The notes under the pieces are model-generated. The model was not told the origin of the DNA and did no database searches. It saw only the letters and a list, made by a program, of their open reading frames with translations. This document shows, in pieces, positions 8,549 to 16,709 of a stretch of DNA of 64,000 nucleotides. The position numbers and the translations under genes are program-made. The first letter of the stretch is position 1, and each line of letters begins with the position of its first letter. Source of the DNA: Flavisolibacter ginsenosidimutans (GTDB lineage Bacteria; Bacteroidota; Bacteroidia; Chitinophagales; Chitinophagaceae); assembly GCF_007970805.1 (NCBI RefSeq), contig NZ_CP042433.1, forward strand, positions 4,712,001 through 4,776,000, given 5' to 3'.

Positions 8549-8799
8549 TTATTTTTCTGTTTGTTTTTGTTGTTTTTGTTGGTTTTGTTGGTTTCGTTTG
8601 TCGCGGCCTTTTTTGGCGGCGTAGGCGATGCCGGCGGCCACCACCAGGCTCAGGCCGCCGTCAAAGGGCACGGCCCGTGTGGGATCGGGATCGTCGCCGG
8701 ATCACCGGGACCGCCCTGGGCGTGCACCAGCGGCGTGGCCAACACCAGGGCGAGGGCCAACAGAAGCGCAAAGCGAGACTTGCTTTTCATCTTTGTCAT
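8549..8799 (-). pseudogene. Frameshifted second copy of the PFDGG-CTERM protein gene
   Basis: Nearly base-for-base copy of the gene at 4087-4329. One G is missing from a GGG run in the Gly/Asp linker (near 8698), shifting the frame after residues GGPGDP. The product becomes TIPIPHGPCP... and stops at 8650 after 49 residues, so the PFDGG motif, membrane helix and basic tail are lost. Downstream of the lesion the original frame stays open to 8549 and even carries three extra codons (QQK) in the Gln/Lys tail. No exosortase gene follows in this operon. A sequencing error, a recent mutation or a phase-variable site are all possible; the run is short for slippage. Confidence 0.8.
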
Positions 8800-8912
8800 A
8801 ATTCGAAGGGTTTAGAGGGTTAACGAGAAATGGTTGTTTTGAGTTTAGTTGATCAGCAGCGGAACGGTCGTGCTGCCCCCCTTGCCGCTTACCCGCAACT
8901 GATACGCACCGG
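8550..8912. repeat. Near-identical long direct repeat, copy 2
   Basis: 363-bp partner of 4088-4442. The length difference (+9 -1) is fully explained by the two indels seen. It spans the frameshifted small gene, the spacer and the 3' end of the 1255-aa protein gene. Confidence 0.9.
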
Positions 8913-11900
8913 CAGAAAGCTTGCTTGACAATTCCAACGTTTGCGCCACGGTGCCACCGGAATGTTGCAGGTTCTTTCTCAATACCACCTGACCAGAGCC
9001 GTTAATTATTTCTACTGAGTAAAGACCTTGTTCCTTGTTGACAAATGCCAATTGAATTGTGTGTCCGTGCACAGGATTCGGATAAGCAGTAATGTTGCTT
9101 TTATCCGAAACTTTTGTGAGAACGTCAGGGAGTCTATGCGTCAGGATGATTTGGAAACGGTCGCTTCGCGCAGAAGCAGGGTCATTGGTGATTGAGAACG
9201 AAACTTTTGATTTCACTTCCAAACTAACCGGTGTGACCGTCTTCAGATACTTGTCTTCAACAAAAGCAAACAACCCCGTGCCAGCAAGATGAACCGGATT
9301 TATTTCAAACACATAAGTCTGCGCTTTTGTATTCCAAAGCTTCAAGGAAATCACATCATTTTCTTTCGGTAGTGGTTTTCGTTCGACCATAAACGTTTGC
9401 CCTTCACGAATTATGGCGACGTTCTCCTCTACGTTTTCCATTTTAACCGCATCCAAACCGTCTATCTTTTCAGCATACGTATTCCTATAGGAAGCAAAAA
9501 CTTCGTCCAAGATATTGACGCCGCCGTCAGCATTTGTCGTTTGAAGCTGAACACGTAAACCCTGGCCGCTGCTTGGATCGGCAAAGAGAGGAGTAACAGG
9601 AATAGAAGCTGTGGGGCCGTTTGCTCTGAATACATCCATTGCAGGCGTTGCAGATTTATCGCTTTCCTTGATGGTGATGCTGCCGGAAACACCGTTTGTT
9701 GCTGGCCGTACCAGAAAACCTTGTCCACTCTGAATGTACTGGCTTTCGGGGCTGACAGGAGCAGGAACAATATCGTACCCGCCAGCACCATTGTCGCTTA
9801 ACAATACATATGCACCAACGCCGTTTATACCACCCATTTTTGGATCCCAGAGGTAGAAATTGTTTTGCACACCGTTACGGGTAATGGTGGCAAAGTTGAT
9901 GGGCGAAGCATACGGATTAGGAATAGCGGTAAAGCCCGTAGCGGCAACGTTGAACGTTTGATCGCCTATTCTTAATGGTCCTTTAGCTCTTAGTGTTGTT
10001 ACCGTCGGCGGTACATCGTTTGTTCCAATAGGAATTCCGCGATCACCTCTGACAAAAGTCATGTAAGCATCGGCTCCCACGAAGGTTGCATTTGTGTTTT
10101 GCAGCGCTTCCCAGTTATTAAGAATACTGCTGTATCGCTTGATAGAAGACGCAGCGCCGGGGTTCTGGTCAAAGCCATTGGCTGTGCTGCCGTACGTTGG
10201 GCCACCGGTAATGTGCGTGCCGTAGCCCGGAGCAGGATTGGGGTTAGCCGACAGGCCAAGAATTGCTCCTTCCTGCCATGCCTGATTAATGGTCTGTGTG
10301 CCGGGTCCAACCATGGTTATTTGCCCGCGTATCTCACCACCGCCAAATTGAACCGTATGGAAGTTAATGTACGAGAGTCCGGCTAAAATACCGGGCAGAT
10401 TGGTGGCAAGCGTTGTGCCACCGTTGCCCTCGGGCAAATCCCAGATACTGGTGAAGGTTCCGCCAACACCGCTGGCAAAAGGCGTAACGACAAGTTGCTT
10501 TGGATTGATGTCATTATCCGGCGTTCCAAAAAAGCCCCAACGAACGGATGCATTCGATCCGGGAGGTGCGCCAACATGAATATGTGCTGCGACCAGATTA
10601 TCATTTGGATCTGGCGTTTGCGTACCGGTAATGTCAATATTGAATACCGTAGCAGTCATTGTCATGGCCGTTCGGGCTTCGTTTAACGAGAACGTTGCTG
10701 TACCGAAGGATTGCGGTCTTGGTGAGCCGTCTGAGCGAAGTAGAGGCCCAATTGCAGTTTCCTGAGAATTGGTCAGGTTTGCCTGTCCGGAAGCGGCACC
10801 CGAGGAAATGCCTCCCACAGGAGCGCTTAAAATTCTCCATGCACGTCGTGCGGGGATGAACCTCTCAACGGTTACGTCGCCGGAAATACTTCCTGTAACC
10901 GGAGCCACACGAGCTGTGTTTGCGGCCGAACTCTTAAGCGTCAACATACCGCCGGTGTTCAACCTCCCGGTTGTAAGCGTTAACACATTTAGTACGTTCA
11001 GGGCATTGCCTAAAGTGGCCGTTGCATTTGAACCGGAGCGATTGACCGTAAAGTTGTTGAGCGTATTACTACCACCTGTAAAGTTCAGTGTGACATTACC
11101 GCCACTTGAGCCTATTACAGCTAAGTTTGAAGTGTTGGAACCACTAATAGTTCCGGCTCCGTCCAATTCCGTTAACGATAAGGTATTGCCGTTAATCTGC
11201 AACTGACTACCCGAAGGAATGTTGATGATGCCGCCAACACTCCAATCGCCAGTCATGGTGTAAAGGCCGGAAGAACGGTTGGCAAGTTGAAAGGTACTGT
11301 CACCAAAATCAGATGGATTGGCGCCACTGCCGTCAGTATTTAGTCCCCACGTGAGCAGGTTGTGCAAATCACCGGTTGGCTTCGAATAATAAACCGGGCC
11401 AACGTTAACGCAGGCAGCGACGTTGACGGTTATATTAACCGTTGTACTTGCCGGCGTTGAAAAGTTATCGGTCGCCGTGAAACTTATTACATGCGATCCG
11501 GCATTGCAGGCTGCGCCGGTTATTGTAACCGAAGCTGTGGAAACCGCTCCATTTGAGATGGAAGTTGAAACGTTGCAAAGCCCACCTGTATTGATTGTCG
11601 TGGAGACAAGTTGATTAATTTCCGGCGGCAGGAATTGTAACGTCAGCGTCTGCGTTTCGCCGCAGGCAAGGTTCAATGTGTTATTTGCAGGCGCACCGCT
11701 CACCGAAGGCGGAAGGTTCGGGTTGTTCAATTCACCCGTAACGTTAAACGTAAAGCACTTGCCGTCAAGATAGTCAACGCCATCAATAGCACCACCGCCG
11801 CCATCGTAAGCCGATCCGGGAATACCAAACCGTCCTACCTGCACGTAGTCAACTGAGTTCCCCTTATTTATTCCAACTGTGGCCGGCCCGCCGCCAAAAC

Positions 11901-12612
11901 CACCGGACCCGCCGGAGGCATCGCCGGTGGTCCATTGCATATCGTCATAGTAAAAGGCTACATTGTTGCCAACGCCGATGAGAGGATCGTTGCCATTCGT
12001 AATAATGATCTGGAACGTGTTAAGCTTATCGAGATGAGTAGAATAATAGCCGACTTGCGGGAAGGTGACAATAAGATTCGTAGGATTAACTTTATACCGT
12101 ACGAGGTTGCCTGTCCGGGTGTCTACATCGGCCCAAAAAGCTGCCACCATCGGCACGTTGAAAGGAAAGCCATCCGCAGTATATTGTGACACGCCTGCGT
12201 CGAATGTAATGTTGCCATTGTTATTAATGTAAACCTGGTTGTAGGAAGCACCATACAGTTTAAATGTGAAAGGCAGCGTGATGGGACCAACAAACCCATC
12301 GTCATTTGCCGGAACAGAAGAATAGGTGTTGTCCGGCGGGAAATAGCATGTGGCAAGCGCATTGGCGCTAACCGAAGGGGCTGCGCTTTTTTGCATCGGC
12401 GCAGTTTTGCTTTTTTGTACTGTTTTACCCTGCGACACATTAATCAGCGCCGCCTTTTGCTTATCATAATTTGGGTCGCTTGACGGGTCGGTAACTACCT
12501 GTGCCGCCGCCTTTAGAAAGACCGAGCTAACAAGAAAAAAACCAATAAATAAAAACGCTTTGAAACTGGTAAGGCCGGGAGAGTGTGCCCTAATTTGGTA
12601 ACGCTTGTTCAT
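8845..12612 (-). CDS. Giant secreted protein with nidogen-like and CHRD domains and T9SS C-terminal domain
   Basis: 1255 aa with an N-terminal hydrophobic signal (about residues 18-38, ending LKAAAQ). Residues ~85-300 look like an extracellular nidogen (NIDO) domain: LPFTFKLYGASYNQVYINNN and MVAAFWADVDTRTG. An Ig-like segment follows (~305-400), then the repeat region shared with the 1060-aa paralog. A CHRD domain at ~600-765 (AAHIHVGAPPGSNASVRWGF, GGGEIRGQI) has no counterpart in the paralog and looks cleanly inserted between RRAWRILSAP and TINQAWQEGAI. The C-end (YPNPVHG, ending TTVPLLIN) is a T9SS sorting domain. It should be exported and surface displayed. It has its own conserved promoter about 290 nt upstream. 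Confidence 0.85.
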   Translation of the reverse strand: MNKRYQIRAHSPGLTSFKAFLFIGFFLVSSVFLKAAAQVVTDPSSDPNYDKQKAALINVSQGKTVQKSKTAPMQKSAAPSVSANALATCYFPPDNTYSSVPANDDGFVGPITLPFTFKLYGASYNQVYINNNGNITFDAGVSQYTADGFPFNVPMVAAFWADVDTRTGNLVRYKVNPTNLIVTFPQVGYYSTHLDKLNTFQIIITNGNDPLIGVGNNVAFYYDDMQWTTGDASGGSGGFGGGPATVGINKGNSVDYVQVGRFGIPGSAYDGGGGAIDGVDYLDGKCFTFNVTGELNNPNLPPSVSGAPANNTLNLACGETQTLTLQFLPPEINQLVSTTINTGGLCNVSTSISNGAVSTASVTITGAACNAGSHVISFTATDNFSTPASTTVNITVNVAACVNVGPVYYSKPTGDLHNLLTWGLNTDGSGANPSDFGDSTFQLANRSSGLYTMTGDWSVGGIINIPSGSQLQINGNTLSLTELDGAGTISGSNTSNLAVIGSSGGNVTLNFTGGSNTLNNFTVNRSGSNATATLGNALNVLNVLTLTTGRLNTGGMLTLKSSAANTARVAPVTGSISGDVTVERFIPARRAWRILSAPVGGISSGAASGQANLTNSQETAIGPLLRSDGSPRPQSFGTATFSLNEARTAMTMTATVFNIDITGTQTPDPNDNLVAAHIHVGAPPGSNASVRWGFFGTPDNDINPKQLVVTPFASGVGGTFTSIWDLPEGNGGTTLATNLPGILAGLSYINFHTVQFGGGEIRGQITMVGPGTQTINQAWQEGAILGLSANPNPAPGYGTHITGGPTYGSTANGFDQNPGAASSIKRYSSILNNWEALQNTNATFVGADAYMTFVRGDRGIPIGTNDVPPTVTTLRAKGPLRIGDQTFNVAATGFTAIPNPYASPINFATITRNGVQNNFYLWDPKMGGINGVGAYVLLSDNGAGGYDIVPAPVSPESQYIQSGQGFLVRPATNGVSGSITIKESDKSATPAMDVFRANGPTASIPVTPLFADPSSGQGLRVQLQTTNADGGVNILDEVFASYRNTYAEKIDGLDAVKMENVEENVAIIREGQTFMVERKPLPKENDVISLKLWNTKAQTYVFEINPVHLAGTGLFAFVEDKYLKTVTPVSLEVKSKVSFSITNDPASARSDRFQIILTHRLPDVLTKVSDKSNITAYPNPVHGHTIQLAFVNKEQGLYSVEIINGSGQVVLRKNLQHSGGTVAQTLELSSKLSAGAYQLRVSGKGGSTTVPLLIN

Positions 12613-12873
12613 AAAGGTTGGTTTGTGGTTAAAGAATAAAAAGCTTAGATAAATCCGGCGTTTTCATTCGAGTGCAGATGTGCAACGAAGCAATTTCACA
12701 AACCTTAACGACGATCGTGTGGTGACGTTTTTCCTATGGAAGACCTGGATATTGGCATTGCCTGCAAAAGCATCAGTAACACAAGTTTCCCGATGTAATG
12801 CGGTTCGCTTTAAGCCGAGCACCAATCAAAAGTTTAGTTGCAAATGAGATTTTTCAGGAAACCGAATGACGGT
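12613..12873. other. Long leader region of the giant gene
   Basis: About 260 nt between the predicted transcription start and the ATG of the 1255-aa gene. I see no ORF, clear terminator or known riboswitch here. Confidence 0.4.
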
Positions 12874-12940
12874 AATTGGATAGGACGTTAGATTTGGTTC
12901 AGTGGAATAAATTTAAAAAGGAAAACAGATATAATCCAAA
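12874..12940 (-). promoter_or_regulatory. Bacteroidota-type promoter with conserved downstream box (operon 2)
   Basis: Minus-strand TTTG (12937-12940), 21-nt spacer and TAAATTTA (12908-12915), followed by the same AATTGGATAGGA-type box (plus-strand reading, 12874-12885) as at 8194-8205. Conservation of spacing and sequence between two diverged leader regions supports a shared promoter and possibly a shared regulator site. Confidence 0.6.
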
Positions 12941-13037
12941 TTAATTAAATGTAATTGTGCTGTCTTCCCTTATTTCGGTATGGTTACTTAATTTTTGACA
13001 ACGCCGTCTAATACTCTTCCCAAAACCAAACTGTGTT

Positions 13038-13067
13038 TAAAAAAAGCCCCGCTTTTTAGAGCGGGGC
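13038..13067 (-). terminator. Rho-independent terminator of the TonB receptor gene
   Basis: An 8-bp perfect GC-rich stem (GCCCCGCT / AGCGGGGC, 13046-13053 and 13060-13067). On the minus strand it is followed by a run of eight T. It lies about 60 nt after the receptor stop codon. Confidence 0.9.
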
Positions 13068-13128
13068 AGTGTAAATTCAAAATAATTTATTCAAGCGGGA
13101 AAGCTATAAGAGCGGCGTTTCATAATGC

Positions 13129-15525
13129 TTATTTATTCGCACTAAACGTAAAAGGGATGTTCAACTTTACGCTAAAATTTCGTCCTGCGTTAAACACACC
13201 TTCTCTTCCGGTCACATTGTTTACATCGGTATATTTTAAACGGTTCAGGTGGTCTTGATAAACTTTATCAGCGATGTTGTTTACCGCGAAATGCAAGCTT
13301 GCCCACGTGCTTCCTTTCCTGTTTACAAAATCGGTCCCGATGCCCGCATTAAGCAATTGGTAACCGGGTGTAGCCGTTTCTGTGTTGTAGCCAAAGAAAG
13401 GTTTATCCTGCGCAAACGCAATGTTTTCTTCCAGCATTACGTACAGGTTGCGAAGGCTTTTGCCTTTCTTTAAAAAATTGCCGCGCAGTTCACTGATCAA
13501 ACGGTTGTGCGGAATTTCGGGCAGGTTATAGCTTCCGTCAAGCGGCTTGTCAAAACGGCCACGCACATAGGAAAACGTATTTTCAAAATGCAGCCAGTCA
13601 AGCGGGTGCGGATGAAAATCAAATACCACCTCAAGTCCTGAAAGTGTGGCGTTGCTTTGGCCATAACGAAAGGCTTGAAACGTTTCACTGCCGCGGGTTA
13701 CAAGCGAGTCGGCACCCGATGACGTTTGCAATCTCCGGTAAAAAATAAAGTCCTTGATGCGGTTGTAAAAGGCATTTAGCGTAAAACTGAAATGCGTATA
13801 ATCTGCCTCTATTCCTCCGTCTACTTGAAAGCTTTTTTCAGACGCTAAATCGCGGCTGCCGTATTCGTAGCGTATTGTTCCCTCGTGAGCGCCGTTGGAA
13901 GCAAGTTCGGTCAGCGTCGGTGCACGAAAGCCCCGCGCAAGGTTTGCTTTGAAGGTGAAGTATTGAACCGGCGTGTAACTTATGCCTGCACTCGCCGACA
14001 CGTTGTAAAATTTTCGTTGAAACGCTTCGAATTTAATGGTGTTTGCTTCCATGCCTGTCTTCGAATTAATAGCACGGTAATCGTAACGCAAACCACCGCT
14101 CACCGTTGCTTTGCCAAAATATTTTTGCGTAAAAACAAAGCTGCCGACGTCGAACAAATCGTATTCGGGAATCAGCGTTTCTTCGGCTTTGTTTCGATTG
14201 CTTTGCTGCATGCCGCCGAGGCCGAAGGTTGTTTGCCACTCGGCTTTTGTTGGCAGTGCAAACTGAAGGTTATAGTCGAGCGTTTTTAAATCAAAAAACA
14301 AATTGGGCGTGGTTGGTTGTTCGGGGTCTGCAAACTCACGTCGCAAATTATCTTGATAGGCAAGGTTTACTTTTAGCCGCGAGTGGCCCATGTTGAAACT
14401 GTTATCGCTAACCACTTTGTAATGCTTCACAATTTGATACGGCGCAACCGGCGTGCGGCTCTCGTAATCGTTGCTTTGCGAGATGCGCTCAAGGGGCGAG
14501 TCAGCATAAATCAAAAAGGCGCCGGTTGCGCTGTCACGGCGCCCTTCTACCAAGCCAAGATGTTGGTCAAAAGCACTAAAAATAAGATGACTGTAACCCC
14601 ATGCTTTGTTCAACCCAACATAGCCGCCAAAATTAGCCTCCTTGAAACGCGAGTTCAACACGCGGCCGTCGAAACGGTTGCGGTAATCCCTTGCCGAACG
14701 TGATGTGCCGTAAACGTTCCAGTTAAAACCGTGATTGTTTCCGGCAAGGTTTAAATTAATACCAGCAAGGTTGTTGTTGCTTTGAAGATTGGTCAACACG
14801 CTTCCCCGAATCAAGCCATCGGGTATTGGTGTGTTGGTAATAAAGTTGACGACACCGCCCAATGCATCGCTGCCGTACATCAGCGATGCCGGGCCTTTTA
14901 ACACTTCGGCACGGGTCACGCTTAATTCGTCAATTTCTACGCCGTGTTCTTCGCCCCATTGCTGTCCTTCCTGCCGCACACCGTCGTTCACTACAACAAC
15001 GCGGTTAAAGCTCAACCCGCGAATGACGGGTTTTGAAACAGCGGGTCCTGTACTGATTTGCGAAACGCCGGGCTGGCGGCTAAGCATGTCCACAATGTTG
15101 GTAGAGGGAATCTGCAACATCTCGGCTTTGCGAAGAATACTTACCGGAACCGGCGAGTTGCGGGCATTGGTGGCTTGCGCTACACCGGTAATGATGATGC
15201 CTTGCTGCTCGCGAATGGCGGGCACTAAGGCAAAATCTTTGGTTGTATTTGCGCTAATGTCAATGTGCAACACAGTTGTGGTAAAGCCGCTGTACGACAC
15301 TTCAATAATGTGATGGCCGCCTGCTATGTTTTTAAATGTGTATTCACCTTGAGCGTTCGCTACCGCACCCGAGCGGGAGTCGTCAATGGAAACGCTGGCC
15401 CCAGCAAGCGGCAGCGCTGTTTGCGCATCGGTAATTTTTCCGGTTAACGAAAAGCCTTTTGACGGTTGTGCATTAGCAACAATCACAAAACACACAGCAA
15501 CTATAACGAGCAATAATTTTTGCAT
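13129..15525 (-). CDS. TonB-dependent outer membrane receptor with carboxypeptidase-like N-domain
   Basis: 798 aa. A signal peptide (1-19, ending IVANAQ) is followed by a CarboxypepD_reg-like domain (~25-105, GASVSIDD, GEYTFKNI). The plug (~120-230) has NIVDMLSRQPGVSQ, PVIRGLSFNRV and LKGPASLMYGSDALGGVVNF, and a 22-strand barrel ends with a C-terminal aromatic strand. It imports a ligand across the outer membrane using TonB energy. The plug with GEEHGVEIDE resembles receptors linked to metal uptake (zinc or copper type) rather than SusC, and no SusD is adjacent. The partner gene at 15572 encodes a His/Cys-rich secreted protein, which supports a metal role. Ligand identity is inference. Confidence 0.85.
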   Translation of the reverse strand: MQKLLLVIVAVCFVIVANAQPSKGFSLTGKITDAQTALPLAGASVSIDDSRSGAVANAQGEYTFKNIAGGHHIIEVSYSGFTTTVLHIDISANTTKDFALVPAIREQQGIIITGVAQATNARNSPVPVSILRKAEMLQIPSTNIVDMLSRQPGVSQISTGPAVSKPVIRGLSFNRVVVVNDGVRQEGQQWGEEHGVEIDELSVTRAEVLKGPASLMYGSDALGGVVNFITNTPIPDGLIRGSVLTNLQSNNNLAGINLNLAGNNHGFNWNVYGTSRSARDYRNRFDGRVLNSRFKEANFGGYVGLNKAWGYSHLIFSAFDQHLGLVEGRRDSATGAFLIYADSPLERISQSNDYESRTPVAPYQIVKHYKVVSDNSFNMGHSRLKVNLAYQDNLRREFADPEQPTTPNLFFDLKTLDYNLQFALPTKAEWQTTFGLGGMQQSNRNKAEETLIPEYDLFDVGSFVFTQKYFGKATVSGGLRYDYRAINSKTGMEANTIKFEAFQRKFYNVSASAGISYTPVQYFTFKANLARGFRAPTLTELASNGAHEGTIRYEYGSRDLASEKSFQVDGGIEADYTHFSFTLNAFYNRIKDFIFYRRLQTSSGADSLVTRGSETFQAFRYGQSNATLSGLEVVFDFHPHPLDWLHFENTFSYVRGRFDKPLDGSYNLPEIPHNRLISELRGNFLKKGKSLRNLYVMLEENIAFAQDKPFFGYNTETATPGYQLLNAGIGTDFVNRKGSTWASLHFAVNNIADKVYQDHLNRLKYTDVNNVTGREGVFNAGRNFSVKLNIPFTFSANK

Positions 15526-15571
15526 GAAAATTTTTTAGGAAATGAAAATGAAAGATGTAAGTAGATGATGG

Positions 15572-15916
15572 TTAGACGCAGCGCGCCGGAGGGCCGCGGC
15601 TTTCTGTAGTTTGGAAAATTTGCGGTAAAAGAAAAGCAATGAAGGAAGGACTGAATGAAACGTGAAAGACCTGCTGCGCAAAGCCGAAGGAATGCGTTAC
15701 GGGTACGTAGGGAACCGTTACCACCAAATCTGTAAAAGCACAATGAAAGCCTTGCGTATGCACGCAGGCTGTCTGCTTGTCAATGTGCTTGCACGCTACG
15801 CCGTCGGTGTGATGGGCCAGCGCATCGTGGAAATAGCTTTTGGGAAGAAAACTAAGAAGACAAAGAAAAAGAAGCGTTGCCGAAACGAATTTTTGTATGG
15901 CGGGTCTCCTGCACAA
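15572..15916 (-). CDS. Small secreted His/Cys-rich protein upstream of TonB receptor
   Basis: About 114 aa with an N-terminal hydrophobic segment (VSATLLFLCLLSFLPKS). The following part is rich in His and Cys (FHDALAHHTDGVACKH, GFHCAFTD), suggesting metal binding, and the C-end has ESRGPPA. No ATG precedes the hydrophobic segment: the frame offers a TTG at 15916, or an ATA that follows an AGGAG by 8 nt. The start is therefore uncertain. It lies 46 nt before the TonB receptor on the same strand. I do not know a named family; the pairing of such short proteins with metal TonB receptors is my inference. Confidence 0.6.
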   Translation of the reverse strand: MCRRPAIQKFVSATLLFLCLLSFLPKSYFHDALAHHTDGVACKHIDKQTACVHTQGFHCAFTDLVVTVPYVPVTHSFGFAQQVFHVSFSPSFIAFLLPQIFQTTESRGPPARCV

Positions 15917-15939
15917 CGAGGGTTCAAAATTGATTTGCG

Positions 15940-15947
15940 CAAAGATA
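15940..15947 (-). promoter_or_regulatory. Candidate -7 box for the small protein/TonB receptor operon
   Basis: Minus-strand TATCTTTG is an exact TAnnTTTG match. It lies about 24 nt before the TTG codon of the small secreted protein. The -33 partner is not clear. Confidence 0.4.
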
Positions 15948-16085
15948 TAATCTCACACCCAACATTGCCCGAACAAGTTGAAGGTGACCGACGGCTACTG
16001 CCTTTGGGTCGTTTGTTCAATGCAGTTCCGAACGCTGAAGAGTGCGACGCGACCGGCGCTCAATAGCAGCACGAGAGCCCGGTAC

Positions 16086-16120
16086 ATAAAAAAAGACTCA
16101 ACCGGAATGATTGAGTCTTT
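16086..16120 (-). terminator. Rho-independent terminator of the response regulator gene
   Basis: A 10-bp perfect stem (AAAGACTCAA at 16092-16101 and TTGAGTCTTT at 16111-16120) with a 9-nt loop and a minus-strand T-run. It lies about 55 nt after the response regulator stop. It may also act on the plus strand. Confidence 0.85.
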
Positions 16121-16173
16121 TAGTAGTTTAAATACCGAAGCCTTTGCTTAAAAGCGGTGAAGCAAAAAAATTT

Positions 16174-16584
16174 TCAGTCCTTCATCGCTGAAAAAAAACC
16201 TGCAACAATACCCTGATAATCGTCGAAGCGAAACGGCTTTTTGAAATACGAAACCGCGCCTAGTTGACGGCAGGTTTCGCGTTCTCTTTCGCTCTCGTGC
16301 GTTGAGAGAATGACAACCGGGATGCCTGCTAAATGTGGATCGGATTTTAAATAATGCAAAGTTTTGTGACCGTCCCAACGAGGCATGTTCAGGTCAAGAA
16401 CAATAAGCGAAGGCAGGGAATCGGCAGAAACTGAATTCAGGTACCTGACGGCTTCTTCACCGTCGGTAGAACAAATCAGATGGGCTTTGTTGCCTGCATC
16501 CTCCAAAGAAGTTTTAAGAAAGATGCAGTCGTCGGTATCGTCATCCACATAAAGAATGACCGATTTGGTGGTGGCGTTGCTCAT
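16174..16584 (-). CDS. Stand-alone response regulator (CheY-like receiver)
   Basis: 136 aa consisting of one receiver domain with no output domain. The acidic pocket is at residues 14-16 (YVDDDTDD), the phospho-acceptor is Asp64 in IVLDLNMPRWDG, the switch Thr is Thr95 (LSTHE) and the conserved lysine is 115/116 (YFKKPF). It receives phosphate from a histidine kinase that is not encoded nearby; such single-domain regulators often serve hybrid or phytochrome-type kinases. It is transcribed alone with its own terminator. A candidate promoter lies at 16609-16640. Confidence 0.9.
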   Translation of the reverse strand: MSNATTKSVILYVDDDTDDCIFLKTSLEDAGNKAHLICSTDGEEAVRYLNSVSADSLPSLIVLDLNMPRWDGHKTLHYLKSDPHLAGIPVVILSTHESERERETCRQLGAVSYFKKPFRFDDYQGIVAGFFSAMKD

Positions 16585-16608
16585 AAAATGTAGAGGTTGG
16601 TGGTAAAA

Positions 16609-16640
16609 CGAATATAAGTTCTTCGTTTATGCTTTGCAAT
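16609..16640 (-). promoter_or_regulatory. Candidate promoter of the response regulator gene
   Basis: Minus-strand ATTG (16637-16640), 20-nt spacer and TATATTCG (16609-16616), each one base from the Bacteroidota consensus. Confidence 0.4.
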
Positions 16641-16709
16641 AAATAAGTATTTATTTTTTTATTGCACCGTTCCAACAAACAATACAAAACTTATGACCTT
16701 GGCCTGTGT

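Noticed and set aside
8549..8799. Programmed frameshifting in the PFDGG copy
   Set aside because: No slippery heptamer or following structure at the lesion; a plain one-base loss from GGG explains it better.
4087..12612. Composite transposon bounded by the long direct repeats
   Set aside because: No transposase and no terminal inverted repeats; the repeats are coding sequence and fit gene conversion.
15662..16066. Plus-strand 134-aa ORF
   Set aside because: It runs antisense to the secreted His/Cys protein, is lysine-rich by frame and has no domain or promoter.
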